Positions 1 through 4,901 of a stretch of DNA of 12,219 nt are shown here, in pieces; the first letter of the stretch is position 1, and every line of letters begins with the position of its first letter. A program made the translations under genes and the position numbers. The DNA lies in contig CALJCO010000053.1 in NCBI GenBank assembly GCA_938023905.1, forward strand, positions 1-12,219, given 5' to 3'. The DNA comes from an uncultured Collinsella sp. (GTDB lineage Bacteria; Actinomycetota; Coriobacteriia; Coriobacteriales; Coriobacteriaceae). Below the pieces are notes generated by a model. That model was not told the DNA's origin, did no database searches, and saw only the letters and a program-made list of their open reading frames with translations.

Positions 1-90
1 TGGTGGGGCGCGTTTCTAACGAAGCTGTAACGGCCGTTGGGCTCTTTTGGCGCCAGCCCTTCTCGACCCGTACGCCACTCATGGTATGCA

Positions 91-100
91 TATCGCGATA
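91..100. promoter_or_regulatory. 10-bp palindrome upstream of tetR stub, possible operator
   Basis: TATCGCGATA is a perfect 10-bp palindrome 18 bases before the GTG start of the TetR fragment. TetR regulators commonly bind palindromes next to their own start, so this may be a leftover autoregulatory operator. The palindrome is short and could be chance. No other support is visible; upstream bases 1-90 hold no recognisable gene beyond a possible nine-codon tail ending TAA at 28-30. Confidence 0.25.
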
Positions 101-118
101 ACAAGGACGGAGGTGCCC

Positions 119-220
119 GTGGCACGCAATAAGTACCCGGAGGAGACGGTCGAGAAGATTCTCGACGTTGCCGAGCGGCTCCCCGTGGAGCGCGGCTACG
201 AGCACACCACGATGATCTGA
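119..220 (+). pseudogene. TetR/AcrR regulator, N-terminal stub
   Basis: This reads 33 codons from GTG (119) to TGA (218-220). The start is supported by a GGAG about 6 bases upstream (109-112). The peptide begins ARNKYPEETVEKILDVAERL and continues into a typical TetR first helix and the start of the helix-turn-helix ('ERGYEHTTM'). It then stops abruptly where the rest of the DNA-binding domain should follow. TetR proteins are usually about 190-210 residues, so more than 80% is missing. The reading changes directly into an HsdS fragment in another frame, which marks a deletion or recombination junction near 212-220. The stub cannot bind DNA as a normal TetR. Assignment to the TetR family is firm; the regulated target is unknown. 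Confidence 0.75.
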
Positions 221-449
221 AGAGCAATACGCTAAACCGAAAAAGGTAATCGAAGCCGCGCCTGTGGACTTATTGAGGGCCGAGATTCCCGCCCCATCCA
301 TCGGCACCCAGCAGAAGGTCGTCGATATCCTCGACCGCTTCGACTCCCTCACGGCATCGCTGATCGACGGCCTCCCCGCCGAGATCGAGGCACGGAATCA
401 ACAATACGAGTTCTACCGCGACCGCCTGCTCGACTTCCCGCGCAAGGCA
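219..449 (+). pseudogene. hsdS: Type I restriction specificity subunit HsdS, C-terminal fragment
   Basis: An open stretch without its own start encodes the tail of a type I HsdS subunit. It has the end of the second target-recognition domain ('EIPAPSIGTQQKVVDILDRF') followed by the conserved distal helix ('GLPAEIEARNQQYEFYRDRLL', split here by position at codon ~36 after the GTG at 264). In HsdS this helix packs against the other conserved region and docks HsdM. A full HsdS is about 380-420 residues; only about 75 remain. The frame stays open by chance as far as 1016, but HsdS similarity ends near 449 at 'FPRKA'. The fragment belongs to a different HsdS subtype from the domains at 4902-7140, so it is a relic of an independent type I system. 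Confidence 0.75.
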
Positions 450-1031
450 ATCGGAACTGAATGGTCCGATGGAACCAGGGCTGCCGCTAAGGGCCTCCCA
501 ACGTTTGTTACGGTTGCAAACTCTTCGAGGGCCATATGGGCGGCGCGGCGGATAATTGCCGGTCTGAACCGCGAGGCCCCATCTACATTCCCGCAGACTC
601 TTTGCATAATCATAAAAGGAAGGGCACGGGCATCCGCATTCGCGGAAACACGGCTCGAAGCGCGCATCAGCCTCTTCCGCGCGGCGTCGGCTTCTTGCTT
701 GAGCCGACTCCCGCTTCATCGCTTCCCGCTGTGCCGCGAGCGCCTGTTGTGCCTTGGTGCTCACCGCGGGCCGTTTAAGGGCTTTCGCTGCCTCGCGAGC
801 GCGCCGCTTGGGGTTCTTCGCGGGCTTGCTTGTCTCAGTGGCCTTGTCGCCGAAGAACGAGAGCTTCTCCCATTTGCCGACAACGTATCGCAGGATCTCC
901 TCATCAGACGGCTCCGCGCCGAAGACGATGCGGGCGACGCCGTATCTGCCGTCCTCGACATGCTCCGCCAGCCCGACCCAGAATTGGCCGTCATGATATA
1001 CGGTCAGGGTGGATGACACGCTGATCTGCAT
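270..1031 (-). CDS. yjdF: YjdF family protein (DUF2992) with replaced C-terminus
   Basis: The ATG at 1031 is preceded by a near-perfect AAAGGAGG RBS 9 bases upstream, which decides this start over the longer open frame to 1160. Residues 1-60 carry the YjdF signature 'LTVYHDGQFWVG' and 'ARIVFGAEPSDEEIL'. Residues 70-126 are the usual Lys/Arg-rich stretch ('KNPKRRAREAAKALKRPAVS'). Family members are typically about 140 residues and end in a short basic tail. Here similarity stops near residue 126 (position 654), and the frame runs on to 270 through unrelated, Cys- and Arg-rich sequence antisense to the HsdS remnant. The last ~125 residues are therefore probably non-native. YjdF function is not established; in Firmicutes the gene is commonly preceded by the azaaromatic-sensing yjdF riboswitch, and a matching leader is present here. 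The gene may be expressed but its tail is suspect. Confidence 0.7.
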   Translation of the reverse strand: MQISVSSTLTVYHDGQFWVGLAEHVEDGRYGVARIVFGAEPSDEEILRYVVGKWEKLSFFGDKATETSKPAKNPKRRAREAAKALKRPAVSTKAQQALAAQREAMKRESAQARSRRRAEEADARFEPCFRECGCPCPSFYDYAKSLRECRWGLAVQTGNYPPRRPYGPRRVCNRNKRWEALSGSPGSIGPFSSDCLAREVEQAVAVELVLLIPCLDLGGEAVDQRCREGVEAVEDIDDLLLGADGWGGNLGPQ

Positions 1032-1051
1032 GGTTGGTTCCTCCTTTATGT

Positions 1052-1147
1052 AGATGACCATGCAGAGAAGGGACAGCCAAGGAGGCAGGTTACTGATGCG
1101 GACTCCCGCACGCCCACGACTACCCGACGGGGACTGTGTTTTCATCT
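1052..1147 (-). ncRNA. Structured 5' leader, candidate yjdF riboswitch
   Basis: The ~120-nt leader of yjdF can fold as a closed domain. A 6-bp outer stem pairs AGATGA (1142-1147) with TCATCT (1052-1057). A second 6-bp stem pairs ACAGTC (1132-1137) with GGCTGT (1073-1078). Inside lies a GCGG-GAGT-CCGC hairpin, followed by the unpaired stretch ATCAGTAACCTG. The outer stem ends about 7 bases from the RBS, which would suit translational control. The yjdF riboswitch class is known to bind planar azaaromatic compounds and to sit directly upstream of yjdF genes; membership here is inferred from position and pairing, not from a covariance-model match. Confidence 0.6.
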
Positions 1148-1158
1148 CTGGTGCCCGC

Positions 1159-1167
1159 ATTGTAGCA
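1159..1167 (-). promoter_or_regulatory. Extended -10 promoter of yjdF leader
   Basis: TGC-TACAAT reads on the minus strand: TACAAT at 1159-1164 preceded by the TGn extension. It differs from the TATAAT consensus at one base. No good -35 is visible at 16-18 bases, which is common for extended -10 promoters. Transcription would start near 1150, just before the first stem of the leader RNA. Confidence 0.5.
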
Positions 1168-1268
1168 CGCGCGGATTTACGATGTTGATCGCCGGCGCCT
1201 AGGCGGAGATGAAGGCGGTTCGATCTAGGTCAAGCCGGTCGCTCGTTCATGAAGCGGCCGATTCCCTG

Positions 1269-1295
1269 AAAATAAAAGGCGCCCAGGAGGACACC
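1269..1295 (-). terminator. Rho-independent terminator, minus strand
   Basis: On the minus strand GGTGTCC (1289-1295) pairs with GGGCGCC (1278-1284) across a TCCT loop, with two G-U pairs, followed by TTTTATTTT (1269-1277). It lies between the small-RNA units and yjdF and would stop readthrough from the Abi_2/RNA region. Bases 1170-1268 hold nothing else I recognise. Confidence 0.5.
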
Positions 1296-1337
1296 TACAG
1301 GCTATCTTCGAAATACTTGGTTTGGGGCAGACGGAGG

Positions 1338-1397
1338 AAAAAAATAGGGCAGAATCGCTCTCACGATCCCGCCCCGCAAATCCGAGGGTTTCTAACT
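1338..1397 (-). ncRNA. Small RNA unit 2 beside Abi_2 gene
   Basis: About 60 nt on the minus strand, from a predicted start near 1397 to a U7 tract (1338-1344). It is a diverged copy of the unit at 1470-1532. Shared features are an AAACC...GG(A)TTT hairpin (weaker here, with a bulge), then GGGGCGG ... CTGCCCTA and a U-tract. The inner helix is ATCG/CGAT here but CTT/AAG in the other copy, so pairing is kept while sequence changes. It has its own promoter at 1404-1431. I infer a structured sRNA related to the abiF RNA motif known beside Abi_2 genes; it could alternatively be only a terminator array. Confidence 0.6.
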
Positions 1398-1403
1398 GGC
1401 TCC

Positions 1404-1431
1404 ATTATTCCGGGCTTCTCAGTTCTGTCAT
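1404..1431 (-). promoter_or_regulatory. Sigma70-type promoter of small RNA unit 2
   Basis: ATGACA (1426-1431) and AATAAT (1404-1409) each match the -35 and -10 consensus at 5 of 6 bases, with a 16-bp spacer. The block from ATGACAGAA through the following AAACC aligns with the promoter of unit 1, so promoter and RNA were duplicated together. Confidence 0.6.
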
Positions 1432-1469
1432 TGACCCAGGTATCACCCGTCTCCTATAGCGAGTGAATA

Positions 1470-1532
1470 TAAAAATAGGGCAGAGTCGCTTGCGCAAGTC
1501 CGCCCCTAAAACCGTGAAGGTTTTGCTATCTG
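1470..1532 (-). ncRNA. Small RNA unit 1 at the 3' end of Abi_2 gene
   Basis: About 60 nt on the minus strand, starting just past the abi stop codon (1537-1539). Hairpin 1 is AAAACC-TTCAC-GGTTTT (1508-1524). Hairpin 2 runs from AGGG (1504-1507) to CCCT (1477-1480) with an inner CTT-GCGC-AAG helix (1489-1498), followed by a U5 tract (1471-1475). It has its own promoter overlapping the end of abi. The layout (HEPN-family Abi protein, tandem structured RNAs with own promoters and terminators) fits the abiF RNA motif described by comparative genomics and suggests the RNA restrains or guides the protein. That function is inferred. Confidence 0.65.
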
Positions 1533-1536
1533 CAGG

Positions 1537-2499
1537 CTATTCTACCAACCCGAGCGATTCTGTCAACCTGCGAAGGAACTCGAGCGCGGAGCGAGCTGCG
1601 GCGTCGGGCCCCTTGTCGGGCAGCGCCTCGGTTTCTCCGTCGGCCCTGGCGAACATCTCGGCGAGCTCGGATGCGGCGCGCGAGCGCGAGGAGCCCTCGG
1701 GTACCAAGCCGGAGTGCGCCACGAGCACGGTCGCGACCTCCTGCATGGCCGTATTCCCCATCCACTTCCTCCTGGTCGCCTTGGGGATTCCCACGGCGGC
1801 GACCCTTCGGGAGACGCCACTGGACGCCGAGCCTCGGGCGGCGCCCCTCTCGGCGAAGCAGTTGATCAGGCACGAGCCGTGCGCGGCGCAGTTGCGGACG
1901 GACTTCACGCGCTTGAGGTCGTAGTGGGAGGCCTCGAAGCGCCTGTCGCCCCATCGCCTGGCGCAGAAGCGCACGAAGTCGATGAGGGTGCCGAACGAGG
2001 TGAGCTCAAGGAAGGCCCAGGCAGGCATGTCGCCGGAGTACTTCGCGTAGAGGCTCGAGCTGTAGGGGCTGCGGCCGCTCATCTTGAGCTCGCGCAGGCG
2101 GTACTCCCTGTTTGCAGTGGTAAGCGATGCCATGTAGTCGGCCACGATGGCGTAGCCGTCCTCTCCACGGTCCTCCATCTCGCGAAGCAGTGTCACCTTC
2201 TGGAAGTGCTCGATGTCGAGCGTCATGCCGAGCAGGGCGTGGCGTAGCTCCTGGTCGAGCGCCGCGAGCAGGCGTAGCTGGCCGAAGTCGAGGTCTACGT
2301 AGCGGCCGTCGCGCGGGCCTCCCTCGTATTTCGAGAAGAGTTTGCGATAGGATGCGAGCTTGAAGAAGTTGCACTTGTCGCGCAGGTAGTCCTCGGCCTC
2401 TTCCTCGGAACACAGCTCGAAGGCTACGCCCTTCTGCTTGAGGTGCTCTATCTGCTGCTCGATCGTGAGGATCGGCTTCCTATCGTGGGGTTCGGCCAT
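1537..2499 (-). CDS. Abi_2 family abortive infection protein (AbiD/AbiF type, HEPN)
   Basis: The product is a complete 320-residue protein. The ATG at 2499 has an AGGAG RBS 7-8 bases upstream. The N-terminus has the family's 'KPILTIEQQIEHLKQKG' (residues 8-24), then 'NFFKLASYRKLF' (44-55), 'LDIEHFQKVTLLRE' (94-107) and 'WAFLELTSFGTLIDF' (161-175). Residues 202-207 give R-N-C-A-A-H, the R-X4-H motif of HEPN ribonucleases, expected to be the active site. Family members act in abortive infection against phage, probably by cleaving RNA and halting translation in the infected cell. The C-terminal third (about 215-320) is Arg/Ala/Ser-rich and less conserved. Two small RNA units lie directly behind it on the same strand, which suggests an RNA-controlled defence or toxin-antitoxin pair. 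Family assignment is firm; the RNA partnership is inferred. Confidence 0.88.
   Translation of the reverse strand: MAEPHDRKPILTIEQQIEHLKQKGVAFELCSEEEAEDYLRDKCNFFKLASYRKLFSKYEGGPRDGRYVDLDFGQLRLLAALDQELRHALLGMTLDIEHFQKVTLLREMEDRGEDGYAIVADYMASLTTANREYRLRELKMSGRSPYSSSLYAKYSGDMPAWAFLELTSFGTLIDFVRFCARRWGDRRFEASHYDLKRVKSVRNCAAHGSCLINCFAERGAARGSASSGVSRRVAAVGIPKATRRKWMGNTAMQEVATVLVAHSGLVPEGSSRSRAASELAEMFARADGETEALPDKGPDAAARSALEFLRRLTESLGLVE
1539..1566 (-). promoter_or_regulatory. Near-consensus sigma70 promoter inside the 3' end of abi
   Basis: TTGACA (1561-1566) is a perfect -35, and TAGAAT (1539-1544) matches the -10 at 5 of 6 bases, with a 16-bp spacer. The -35 and spacer lie in the last codons of the Abi_2 gene and the -10 abuts its TAG stop. 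The predicted start is near 1532, so its only visible product is small RNA unit 1. Confidence 0.7.
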
Positions 2500-2530
2500 G
2501 CTCGTTCTCCTGTCATAAAAAGTATTGCCT

Positions 2531-2539
2531 ATTTTACCA
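2531..2539 (-). promoter_or_regulatory. Extended -10 promoter of Abi_2 gene
   Basis: TGG-TAAAAT on the minus strand (TAAAAT at 2531-2536) lies 32 bases before the start codon and matches TATAAT at 5 of 6 bases with a TGn extension. No convincing -35 is seen. The predicted leader is about 25 bases and contains the RBS. Confidence 0.5.
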
Positions 2540-2570
2540 GCATGTTCTCGACATTCGGTGAAGGCCTCAT

Positions 2571-2641
2571 CGTCGACTCATGGGCAAGCCGCCTGATACG
2601 ACTCCCTTTCCCTGCCAGCAGCGCAGTCGCCTGACCTGCGG
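2571..2641 (+). repeat. Dispersed repeat, copy 1 (diverged, coding remnant)
   Basis: This 71-base stretch aligns without gaps to 10683-10753 with about 50 identities, 23 of the first 26. In the shared frame it reads R-R-L-M-G-K-P-P-D-T-T-P-F, against R-Q-L-M-G-K-P-P-E-T-T-H-F in copy 2. Most differences in the first 36 bases are at third codon positions, so both were probably the C-terminus of the same kind of gene. The stop codon of copy 2 (TAG) is CAG here. The parent gene is not recognised. Confidence 0.5.
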
Positions 2642-2977
2642 CTTTGGAATCGCGTTGGAAGCCGCCCTCGACCAATCATTTGCAGTTGTTGCGAGTGGCT
2701 TGTGCGTGATGCTGCGGTTGAGTTCCAGAAACGGGCGATTCCGCCCAATCGGGCATCCGAATCACGGCCGGAAGCTCCTTTGGGACAAAAACAAAAACTC
2801 AAAGCCCTGAGTTTGAAAAAAGTTTTTGAAGTTGTCCCAGCTTTTGTCCCCGAAGCCGACGAGACGCGACATCGCGTCATTCGGCGGCACGCGTTCCGTG
2901 TCGATGCCGAAAACTGGGTGCAACTGGAATGACGGGACGACAGAACCAAAGCCACCAGCGAAATAGTGGGAATAACA
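2642..2977. other. Intergenic stretch without a recognised gene
   Basis: Only short open frames without RBS or family features are present. A minus-strand hairpin (AAACTCA/TGAGTTT around 2794-2813, then TTGTTTTTG) could act as a weak terminator. The minus-strand frame reading 'MSRLVGFGDKSWDNFKNFF' near 2820-2880 looks somewhat protein-like but has no start signal and I cannot assign it. Confidence 0.35.
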
Positions 2978-3013
2978 GCCCTCGAACCCTTTGGTTCGAG
3001 GGCTTTCTTTTTG
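2978..3013 (+). terminator. Rho-independent terminator, plus strand
   Basis: GCCCTCGAACC (2978-2988) pairs perfectly with GGTTCGAGGGC (2993-3003) across a CTTT loop, followed by TTTCTTTTT. It is a strong intrinsic terminator, yet no intact plus-strand gene ends before it, so the gene it served has probably been lost. Confidence 0.75.
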
Positions 3014-3037
3014 CATCTCTACCTGGGAAAACGACCC

Positions 3038-3118
3038 AATTATTCCCGTGTGTCCCTACTGGGCGGTACAACGGAGTACTCGGCGGTACGGGAATAATTA
3101 GGCCCTGCGGGAATAATT
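3038..3118. repeat. Cluster of CGGGAATAATT repeats
   Basis: The 11-mer CGGGAATAATT occurs directly at 3089-3099 and 3108-3118 (19 bases apart) and inverted at 3038-3048. Related GGGAATAA words lie at 2969-2976 and 3225-3232. GGCGGTAC also repeats at 3062-3069 and 3082-3089. Such spacing fits protein-binding sites or a degraded regulatory or origin region; function is unknown. The rest of 3014-3300 holds no recognisable gene. Confidence 0.45.
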
Positions 3119-3307
3119 CACAATTCGGGTCCCCCGAAGGCCGATTTCGAGCGGATGAAACTGACTTGAAACTGCGAGGCGGATTCAAGCCCTCTTCAAT
3201 TGCATTCTCCCAGGTCAACAAATGGGAATAAAGAAATGCGAAAATCGGTTTCCTCAGTTTCAGTGACCCCGAATGCCGCCGAATAACGCCGTGTATTCTG
3301 AGCGTAT

Positions 3308-3344
3308 TGCTTGCATTGTTGCATTATTTTCCACAATGCAAGCA
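3308..3344. promoter_or_regulatory. 12-bp inverted repeat, candidate AbiEi operator
   Basis: TGCTTGCATTGT (3308-3319) and ACAATGCAAGCA (3333-3344) are perfect inverted repeats separated by 13 bases, directly before the AbiEi reading frame. AbiEi antitoxins are known to repress their own operon by binding inverted repeats in the promoter region through their N-terminal winged helix. The position is what that model predicts; binding here is inferred. Confidence 0.5.
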
Positions 3345-3955
3345 TGGAATAAATCGAAGTCATACGAGCCACCAACGACATCGCCTCTTCCCAAAGGGGG
3401 CTCTTCACATCTGTGCAGGCGAAGGTGCTCGGCGTCGAGCGGTACGCGCTCTCGAGGCTGGAAGGGCTCGGCAACATAGAGAGGCTCGCGAAGGGCGTCT
3501 ACCGCATGGGCGGCTCGCCGAGCACGCGGGAGGAGGACGTCCTCGCGGCCTGACTGTCGATCGACCCGGGGAGGCGCCCCGTCGCCATGGGGGCGACGGC
3601 TGCATGGCTCTACGGCATCGGCGAGGTCAGCCCCTCGCCCTACGAGTTCTGCACGCCCGAGAGAAAGCAGACTAAGCGCCCGAACCTGATTCATCAGGAA
3701 GCGCCGCCTCGACCCGAAGGACGTGGCGATCGTCTCGGACATCCCGGCGACGAGGCCCTGGCTCACGGTGGTGGACCTGATAGACTCCGGGGAGGAACTG
3801 AGCCTGGTCGCGAACGTGCTCGCGGACGCGCTCGAAAGGGGCCTCGTCGAAGACGAGGGCGCGCTGAGGGAGAAAATCGACGCCGGGGGGCAAAAGCCGG
3901 GATGCCGGCGGGGGCCAGCCTGTACGATTCGTTAGCTAGGAGGCGGGAAGAATGA
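3344..3955 (+). pseudogene. abiEi: AbiEi-type antitoxin / transcriptional regulator, broken
   Basis: AbiEi-family sequence spans three frame segments. The winged-helix N-terminus reads 'DIASSQRGLFTSVQAKVLGV' then 'LAKGVYRMGG'. A TGA at 3551-3553 replaces an expected Trp ('LAA*LSIDPGRRP'). The same frame continues 'TAAWLYGIGEVSPSPYEF' to about 3695, where it shifts to 'RRLDPKDVAIVSDIP'. It then runs to a G6 tract (3885-3890) and shifts back to end 'GMPAGASLYDSLARRREE' with TGA at 3953-3955. The only in-frame ATG (3344) is followed by TAA at codon 3, so the start is unclear. The stop overlaps the ATG of abiEii, the usual antitoxin-toxin coupling. Several independent lesions make genuine decay more likely than sequencing error. 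Confidence 0.8.
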
Positions 3956-4173
3956 CGTACGAGAACGGCGGTCAGCTCGACAGGGCCCTGAAGAGGGCCG
4001 TTCGCGACAGGGGCGGTGACCCCGGGGACGGCTGTCGTCGGGCTTTGCGCGACCGGTTCCTGCGCAGGGTGTTCAGCAACCCCGACGGCCGGTTTATCCT
4101 CAAGGGCGGAAGCGGGCTGCTCGCGCGCATCCCCGACGGCCGCGTCACGCGCGACATCGACTTCGCGACGGCA
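3952..4173 (+). pseudogene. abiEii: AbiEii/AbiGii nucleotidyltransferase toxin, N-terminal fragment
   Basis: The ATG overlaps the abiEi stop (ATGA), with a GGAGGCGGGAAG RBS region upstream. Residues 49-54 'ILKGGS' hold the nucleotidyltransferase Gly-Ser motif, and R67-D68-I69-D70 the acidic metal-binding motif. Full-length AbiEii proteins are about 290 residues; homology ends at residue 74 ('FATA'), exactly where the palindromic element at 4174 begins. The frame then runs through that element to a stop at 4282-4284 and encodes nothing native. The intact family transfers nucleotides (reported for tRNA or GTP-linked substrates) to cause growth arrest; this fragment should be inactive. Confidence 0.8.
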
Positions 4174-4291
4174 TCTGTGTTTGATAGCGTTCAATTTACG
4201 GGTTGGGGCTGCGGTGGAAATCCTGGACCAAAAGAGGACCAGGATTTCCACCGCAGCCCCAACCCGAAAATCAGGCTTGACTAAACACAGA
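4174..4291. repeat. 118-bp palindromic MITE-like element
   Basis: Outer inverted repeats are TCTGTGTTT (4174-4182) and AAACACAGA (4283-4291). Inner arms of 28 bp are perfect complements (4199-4226 and 4239-4266) around a 12-base centre (4227-4238). The 16-base stretches between outer and inner repeats are equal in length but diverged. This is the shape of a miniature inverted-repeat element carrying only transposon ends. It sits precisely at the junction between the abiEii fragment and the IS30 remnant. No clear target-site duplication is visible. The parent transposon is unknown. Confidence 0.7.
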
Positions 4292-4454
4292 CGGTCTGCT
4301 GCGCGAGTACTTCCCGAAGGGGACCGGCTTCTCTGCGGTCTCGGACGAGGAGGTCGAGCGGGTGTACGATGCCATCAACCGCAGGCCCCACAAGCGCCTG
4401 GGGTTCAGGACGCCCTACGAGGTCCACTACTCAGGGGTGTTGCAGTTGCTCTGA
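4284..4454 (+). pseudogene. IS30 family transposase, C-terminal remnant
   Basis: About 56 codons end at TGA (4452-4454). The peptide 'DGLLREYFPKGTGFSAVSDE' followed by 'INRRPHKRLGFRTPYEVHYS' is the highly conserved C-terminus of IS30 transposases: the end of the DDE domain including the catalytic-Glu neighbourhood helix and the 'N-x-R-P-R/H-K-x-L-G' motif. Full-length IS30 transposases are about 320-380 residues, so over 80% is missing, cut at the right arm of the palindromic element. It cannot be active. Confidence 0.85.
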
Positions 4455-4875
4455 GAATTCAAGCTCGAAAAGGCGCAAGCAAAGGTATCTTGACTACGCT
4501 CTAAAGCGTGGCGTGAAGTCCGGCATCGTTGACGCGCTGAGGCTTCAGGGAATTGCCGCGAGCGAGGTTGATGCAGTTTCTGTTGTGGTTGACGAGCATT
4601 CGACTTCGATCGACGGAAAGTACAACCTGGCAGAATCGGTTGATGAGGAGCTGCGCTGCGGCATGTTCAACCCAACGTGGCAGACCTCCTACCCTCCTGT
4701 ATTTAGCGACTGGCTGCCCAAGATTCCAGTCTCCTATGTCGACTCCTCCAAGGTGGCTATGGTGAGGGCGGCTGACGTGACGGCGAACTGGGCATTTATG
4801 GCCGAGCGCGACAAAGAGACATATCCGCGAGCCTACGAGATGCTATCAAAGGCGACGGTCCTCGGGCTTCTGTAG
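4455..4875 (+). pseudogene. DUF3800 domain protein, C-terminal fragment
   Basis: About 140 codons run to TAG at 4873-4875 in a frame that enters from within the IS30 remnant, so the gene has lost its start. Recognisable features are 'RYLDYALKRGVKSGI', 'VDEHSTSIDGKYNLAESVDEEL' (in two parts around residue 50) and the C-terminal 'VSYVDSSKVAMVRAADVTAN'. The last resembles the conserved 'DSKK...lvrAAD..An' end of DUF3800 proteins. Full-length members are about 230-280 residues with an N-terminal 'DESG' motif (RNase H-like fold predicted), which is missing here. Such genes are often found in defence islands. The fragment converges on the silent HsdS domain with a 26-base gap. Confidence 0.65.
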
Positions 4876-4901
4876 CGTTGGACATGTAACTATCTGTCTT
4901 T

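Noticed and set aside
264..1016. 250-codon plus-strand open frame starting in the HsdS tail
   Set aside because: Only the first ~62 codons resemble HsdS; the rest is antisense to yjdF, which has a better RBS, known domain content and a structured leader.
1032..1160. Longer start for yjdF at 1160
   Set aside because: The extra 43 residues would be encoded by the structured leader; the ATG at 1031 has a near-perfect RBS and YjdF homology starts there.
1338..1566. Possible CRISPR repeats in the tandem units
   Set aside because: There are only two diverged copies containing promoters and terminators, with no regular spacers and no cas genes in the window.
1714..2247. 177-codon plus-strand open frame
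   Set aside because: It is antisense to the Abi_2 gene, has no RBS, and its composition is that of a GC-rich shadow frame.
2978..3003. GGTTCGA resembling a tRNA T-arm
   Set aside because: It is one arm of a perfect 11-bp palindrome followed by a U-tract; no acceptor, D-arm or anticodon arm is present.
4174..4291. Palindrome as a transcription terminator
   Set aside because: The stem is strong but no U-tract follows on either strand, and outer terminal repeats point to a mobile element instead.
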